Below the pieces are notes generated by a model. That model was not told the DNA's origin. It ran no database searches and saw nothing but the letters and a program-made list of their open reading frames with translations. Shown here piece by piece: positions 12,864 through 15,219 of a stretch of DNA of 15,219 bases. The stretch is from Candidatus Latescibacterota bacterium (GTDB lineage Bacteria > Krumholzibacteriota > Krumholzibacteriia > Krumholzibacteriales > WJIX01). The translations under genes and the position numbers were made by a program. Numbering within the stretch: the stretch's first letter is position 1; the number at the start of each line of letters is the position of its first letter. The stretch lies in NCBI GenBank assembly GCA_030621255.1, contig JAUXHZ010000006.1:1-15219 (forward strand), given 5' to 3'.

Positions 12864-15219
12864 TTAACGCATTTTCATACTTCCACCCTTTACACCTTTA
12901 TCTATCTGAGCATCAGGGGAAGGAAGTAAATCAATATATAGTATGTCATCGTTGCTGAAATATTCATCAATAATCTTGTTAACTCCGTTTAATTCAACTT
13001 CATAAATATCTTTTTCGATTCCCTGTCCCCCATAGAAAAAGAGGTTTTTACCAAACGAGAAAGCCTGATTAATACTGGAAAGCCCTCTTCTTGCCATTCT
13101 TGAACTTATTCTGTTAATCGCAATTACAACTTCATTTCTATCAGGTCGCTCGGAAACAAGCCTTCCTATCTCTTTTTTCATTTCCTCTCGTGCTTTTCCC
13201 GCATTCTGCGCTCTTGTACCCAGATATACCGCAGTAATAACACCTCCCTTTACTGGTTTTGCGCTGCATCCAGTTGAATAAGCCAGTCCTAAACGTTCCC
13301 GTATTTCACTTTGTACTCGAGAATTTAAAATTTCAGACGTTACAAGAATAGCCGCCATCTTTTCAGAATCACACACCGGCGCTGCAAATCCAGCCATAAG
13401 ATATGCTCCCGAGCCGGGCGAAGAAAATTCATAACGTCCTTTCATATCTGTCCCGGGAAAGTGCGGGCAAATGCTGTCAGACGATAATTCCTTCTTCGCT
13501 CCGTTATTTTCTCCGTATTCCATCTTACTATTTCCAACTGGAAATGATGAGAAGAGATCAGACAAAATCTTGATAGATTCACCAGGAAGATCTCCGGATA
13601 CAAATGTTGCGATAATATTGTTTCCCCCGAAATATTCTTTACTGTATTTCTGAAGCTTCTCCAGAGACATCTTTTCCCAATATTTTTTATCGGGAAAAAG
13701 AGAATTGGCAAATGGGTGCCGGCCAAGAAGCTTATGGTAGAAAAGTTCTTTAACCCTAAAAAGCGGAGATCCGGATCTTACAGCCAATTCCATTGCTAAC
13801 CGCCTTTGAACCACACTGATATCCGATTGAGTAAATTCCGGGGCAAGAATATAATCAATTAATAGCCTTGAGGCTTCTTCAAAACCAGCAACAGGCACCT
13901 CCAGCCGGATAAATGAAAATGAAGGATTGAGCCGATAATCATCCATCGGTATATATGGATTGTCCCCCCATTCAATCCTGGCTCCAAGATATTCCAGTTT
14001 TTGTGAAAGCTCGACACCTCTAGCTGACATCTCCAATAGCCCGTGAAGAGCAATTGATGACCCGGGAACAAAAATAGTTTCCAGACAATTACGGTCCTTA
14101 ATCATTATGTTAAGAGCTGCAATTTCCGAACCTTTCCTGCGCCTGGCCGAAACAACACACCCATTAGCAAGGGTTTCTATAACATCCTTTTCCTGTTTTA
14201 TTAATTCGGCAAACCTGCGAGGCCCACTGCGGACAAGACACGCGTTATATTTAATCTCTTCAAAAGTCTTTTTTAATAAATCCGCTATATCTTCTCTGTC
14301 TACTTTTTCAACCCCCTTTATATATTCATTCAGAAAACTCCCTCCCAATAGACTCATCATCTCCCCATTAAGCATGATATAATAATGAAACTTTTCCCGG
14401 TCGAAAGCATCGGACGACAGGTAGGAAACACGCGCTGATTCAACCTGCTCACTGCTTGGCTTCCAGTGAGATAATCCCTTGAGTATCAACGGAATCTCCG
14501 AATACTCAACTTCGTTCTCAGTGAGAGAAGGAAAATGAAATCTAAAGGCAGCAAATCCCCCATGCGCCTCCAGGCTTACGTGGGGAGGCTGAATCCGCAC
14601 AGCCTCCAGTTCCCCTATTATCGGCAGTTTATCACTGGAAAGAATATCGGCCAGAATGATGGACCGGGCAAGATTATCACTATTAGTGCCGCCGGGGATA
14701 CTGACAAGAATATCAAAACCCGAGGCAACCCTGTCATCGTTCCTTACCGTAATTTCATTGCTCCATCTTGGAACACTCCATGAAGGGCTAAAGCCGCCGG
14801 AAATCTTTGAGGCAACTCTTCCTTCCCTATGATTTTTATTATTACATTCTTCTTCAACCACCGAGACAGGGGGACGAAAATAATCATCTATCCATTCAAA
14901 TATAGATTCGCGGTCGAAGCCACCCATAACAAATATCTGCATATTGGAAGGTTTATAAAATCTCCTGTAATAACTCAGAAGCTGTTCTCTCGTCATCTCA
15001 TCCAAGGTAGCAGGATAACCGAGAATGGGTTCAGTCAATCTGCTCCCCCTATAGAGATAGTGATCTATCAATCTACCCCTTGCCTGACCTGGGTTATCCA
15101 ACGTTCTTCTTATTTCTTCAAGAACAATTTTTCGTTCTTTCGTAAGTTCCTCAGATGGGAAAATAGAGTGTAAAAGCATCTGGGAAAGAATTTCCAATCC
15201 CTCTTCAGCAAGGTCTCTC
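12864..15219 (-). CDS. Tandem M16 (insulinase/pitrilysin-family) zinc peptidase, N-terminus beyond the window
   Basis: The frame is open to the right edge, so the true start and the HxxEH zinc motif lie outside; the TTG at 15197 is only an internal codon. About 785 residues are visible. The first part ends a catalytic M16 domain: IFPSEELTKERKIVLEEIRR contains the likely third zinc ligand (the Glu of KERKIV), followed by LGYPATLDEMTREQLLSYYRRFYKPSNM.IFVMGGF, the start of the M16_C domain. The second half repeats the fold: GLLEMSARG stands where an active copy would have HxxEHM, with Gly and Met replacing the histidines, then MSLEKLQKYSKEYFGGNNIIATFVSGDL, and AYSTGCSAKP near the end. An active first and a degenerate second half is the normal architecture of long M16 proteases. 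Substrate and location cannot be read without the N-terminus. Confidence 0.9.
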   Translation of the reverse strand, partial: RDLAEEGLEILSQMLLHSIFPSEELTKERKIVLEEIRRTLDNPGQARGRLIDHYLYRGSRLTEPILGYPATLDEMTREQLLSYYRRFYKPSNMQIFVMGGFDRESIFEWIDDYFRPPVSVVEEECNNKNHREGRVASKISGGFSPSWSVPRWSNEITVRNDDRVASGFDILVSIPGGTNSDNLARSIILADILSSDKLPIIGELEAVRIQPPHVSLEAHGGFAAFRFHFPSLTENEVEYSEIPLILKGLSHWKPSSEQVESARVSYLSSDAFDREKFHYYIMLNGEMMSLLGGSFLNEYIKGVEKVDREDIADLLKKTFEEIKYNACLVRSGPRRFAELIKQEKDVIETLANGCVVSARRRKGSEIAALNIMIKDRNCLETIFVPGSSIALHGLLEMSARGVELSQKLEYLGARIEWGDNPYIPMDDYRLNPSFSFIRLEVPVAGFEEASRLLIDYILAPEFTQSDISVVQRRLAMELAVRSGSPLFRVKELFYHKLLGRHPFANSLFPDKKYWEKMSLEKLQKYSKEYFGGNNIIATFVSGDLPGESIKILSDLFSSFPVGNSKMEYGENNGAKKELSSDSICPHFPGTDMKGRYEFSSPGSGAYLMAGFAAPVCDSEKMAAILVTSEILNSRVQSEIRERLGLAYSTGCSAKPVKGGVITAVYLGTRAQNAGKAREEMKKEIGRLVSERPDRNEVVIAINRISSRMARRGLSSINQAFSFGKNLFFYGGQGIEKDIYEVELNGVNKIIDEYFSNDDILYIDLLPSPDAQIDKGVKGGSMKMR

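Noticed and set aside
13400-14200. Missing HxxEH motif in the second M16 half, read as inactivation
   Set aside because: Degenerate second halves are normal in long M16 proteases; the active motif is expected beyond the right edge of the window.
1-15219. Mobile elements, CRISPR arrays, tRNA or rRNA genes
   Set aside because: I read both strands for transposase motifs, spaced repeats and cloverleaf-like or ribosomal sequence and saw none.

Overview
The window looks like a chromosomal housekeeping segment from a Gram-negative bacterium of moderate-to-low GC, probably an uncultured member of the Fibrobacteres-Chlorobi-Bacteroidetes (FCB) superphylum or a neighbouring candidate phylum. The evidence is a secreted protein ending in the 'QNYPNPFNPST' sorting-type tail typical of that group, an outer-membrane beta-barrel protein, a lipoprotein with a lipobox, a MepM-like murein peptidase, and sigma70-type promoters close to the TTGACA/TATAAT consensus. 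I see no insertion sequence, prophage, CRISPR array, rRNA or tRNA. Placement below superphylum is not possible from this sequence alone.

Layout. Positions 2-142 are the end of a class I/II aminotransferase. Positions 225-2892 hold a strong promoter, a secreted modular protein with a C-terminal sorting domain, an outer-membrane beta-barrel protein and pyrE, all on the plus strand. Positions 2926-6396 are a minus-strand block: a lipoprotein with its own promoter, a 63-codon open frame that looks like the severed N-terminus of the MrfA/YprA helicase, the exonuclease gene mrfB/yprB, a cold-shock protein gene with a long leader and a clear terminator, and a CGGC-domain protein. Positions 6549-10355 are a plus-strand electron-transfer operon: a single-chain EtfB-EtfA flavoprotein followed, with an 11-base overlap, by an ETF:quinone oxidoreductase carrying a cysteine-rich C-terminal ferredoxin-like domain. 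Positions 10461-12489 are a second plus-strand operon: an M23 murein peptidase and the queuosine enzyme queH. Positions 12594-15219 are minus strand: a 2[4Fe-4S] ferredoxin and a tandem-domain M16 zinc peptidase that runs off the window.

How the genes fit together. The Etf fusion and the ETF-QO should form one electron-transfer module that moves electrons from flavin dehydrogenases to the quinone pool. Its four parts (EtfB, EtfA, FixC-like and FixX-like) are packed into two polypeptides, and the EtfB half carries a DGDTAQV motif, so a link to flavin-based bifurcation is worth testing. MrfB belongs to a DNA-repair helicase/nuclease pair, but its helicase partner is reduced here to about 60 residues. 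The envelope genes (secreted protein, beta-barrel, lipoprotein, M23, M16) and the metabolic genes (pyrE, queH) appear to be independent neighbours. I found no clearly new multi-gene system. The most unusual items are the two-polypeptide Etf/ETF-QO module and the severed mrfA next to an intact mrfB.
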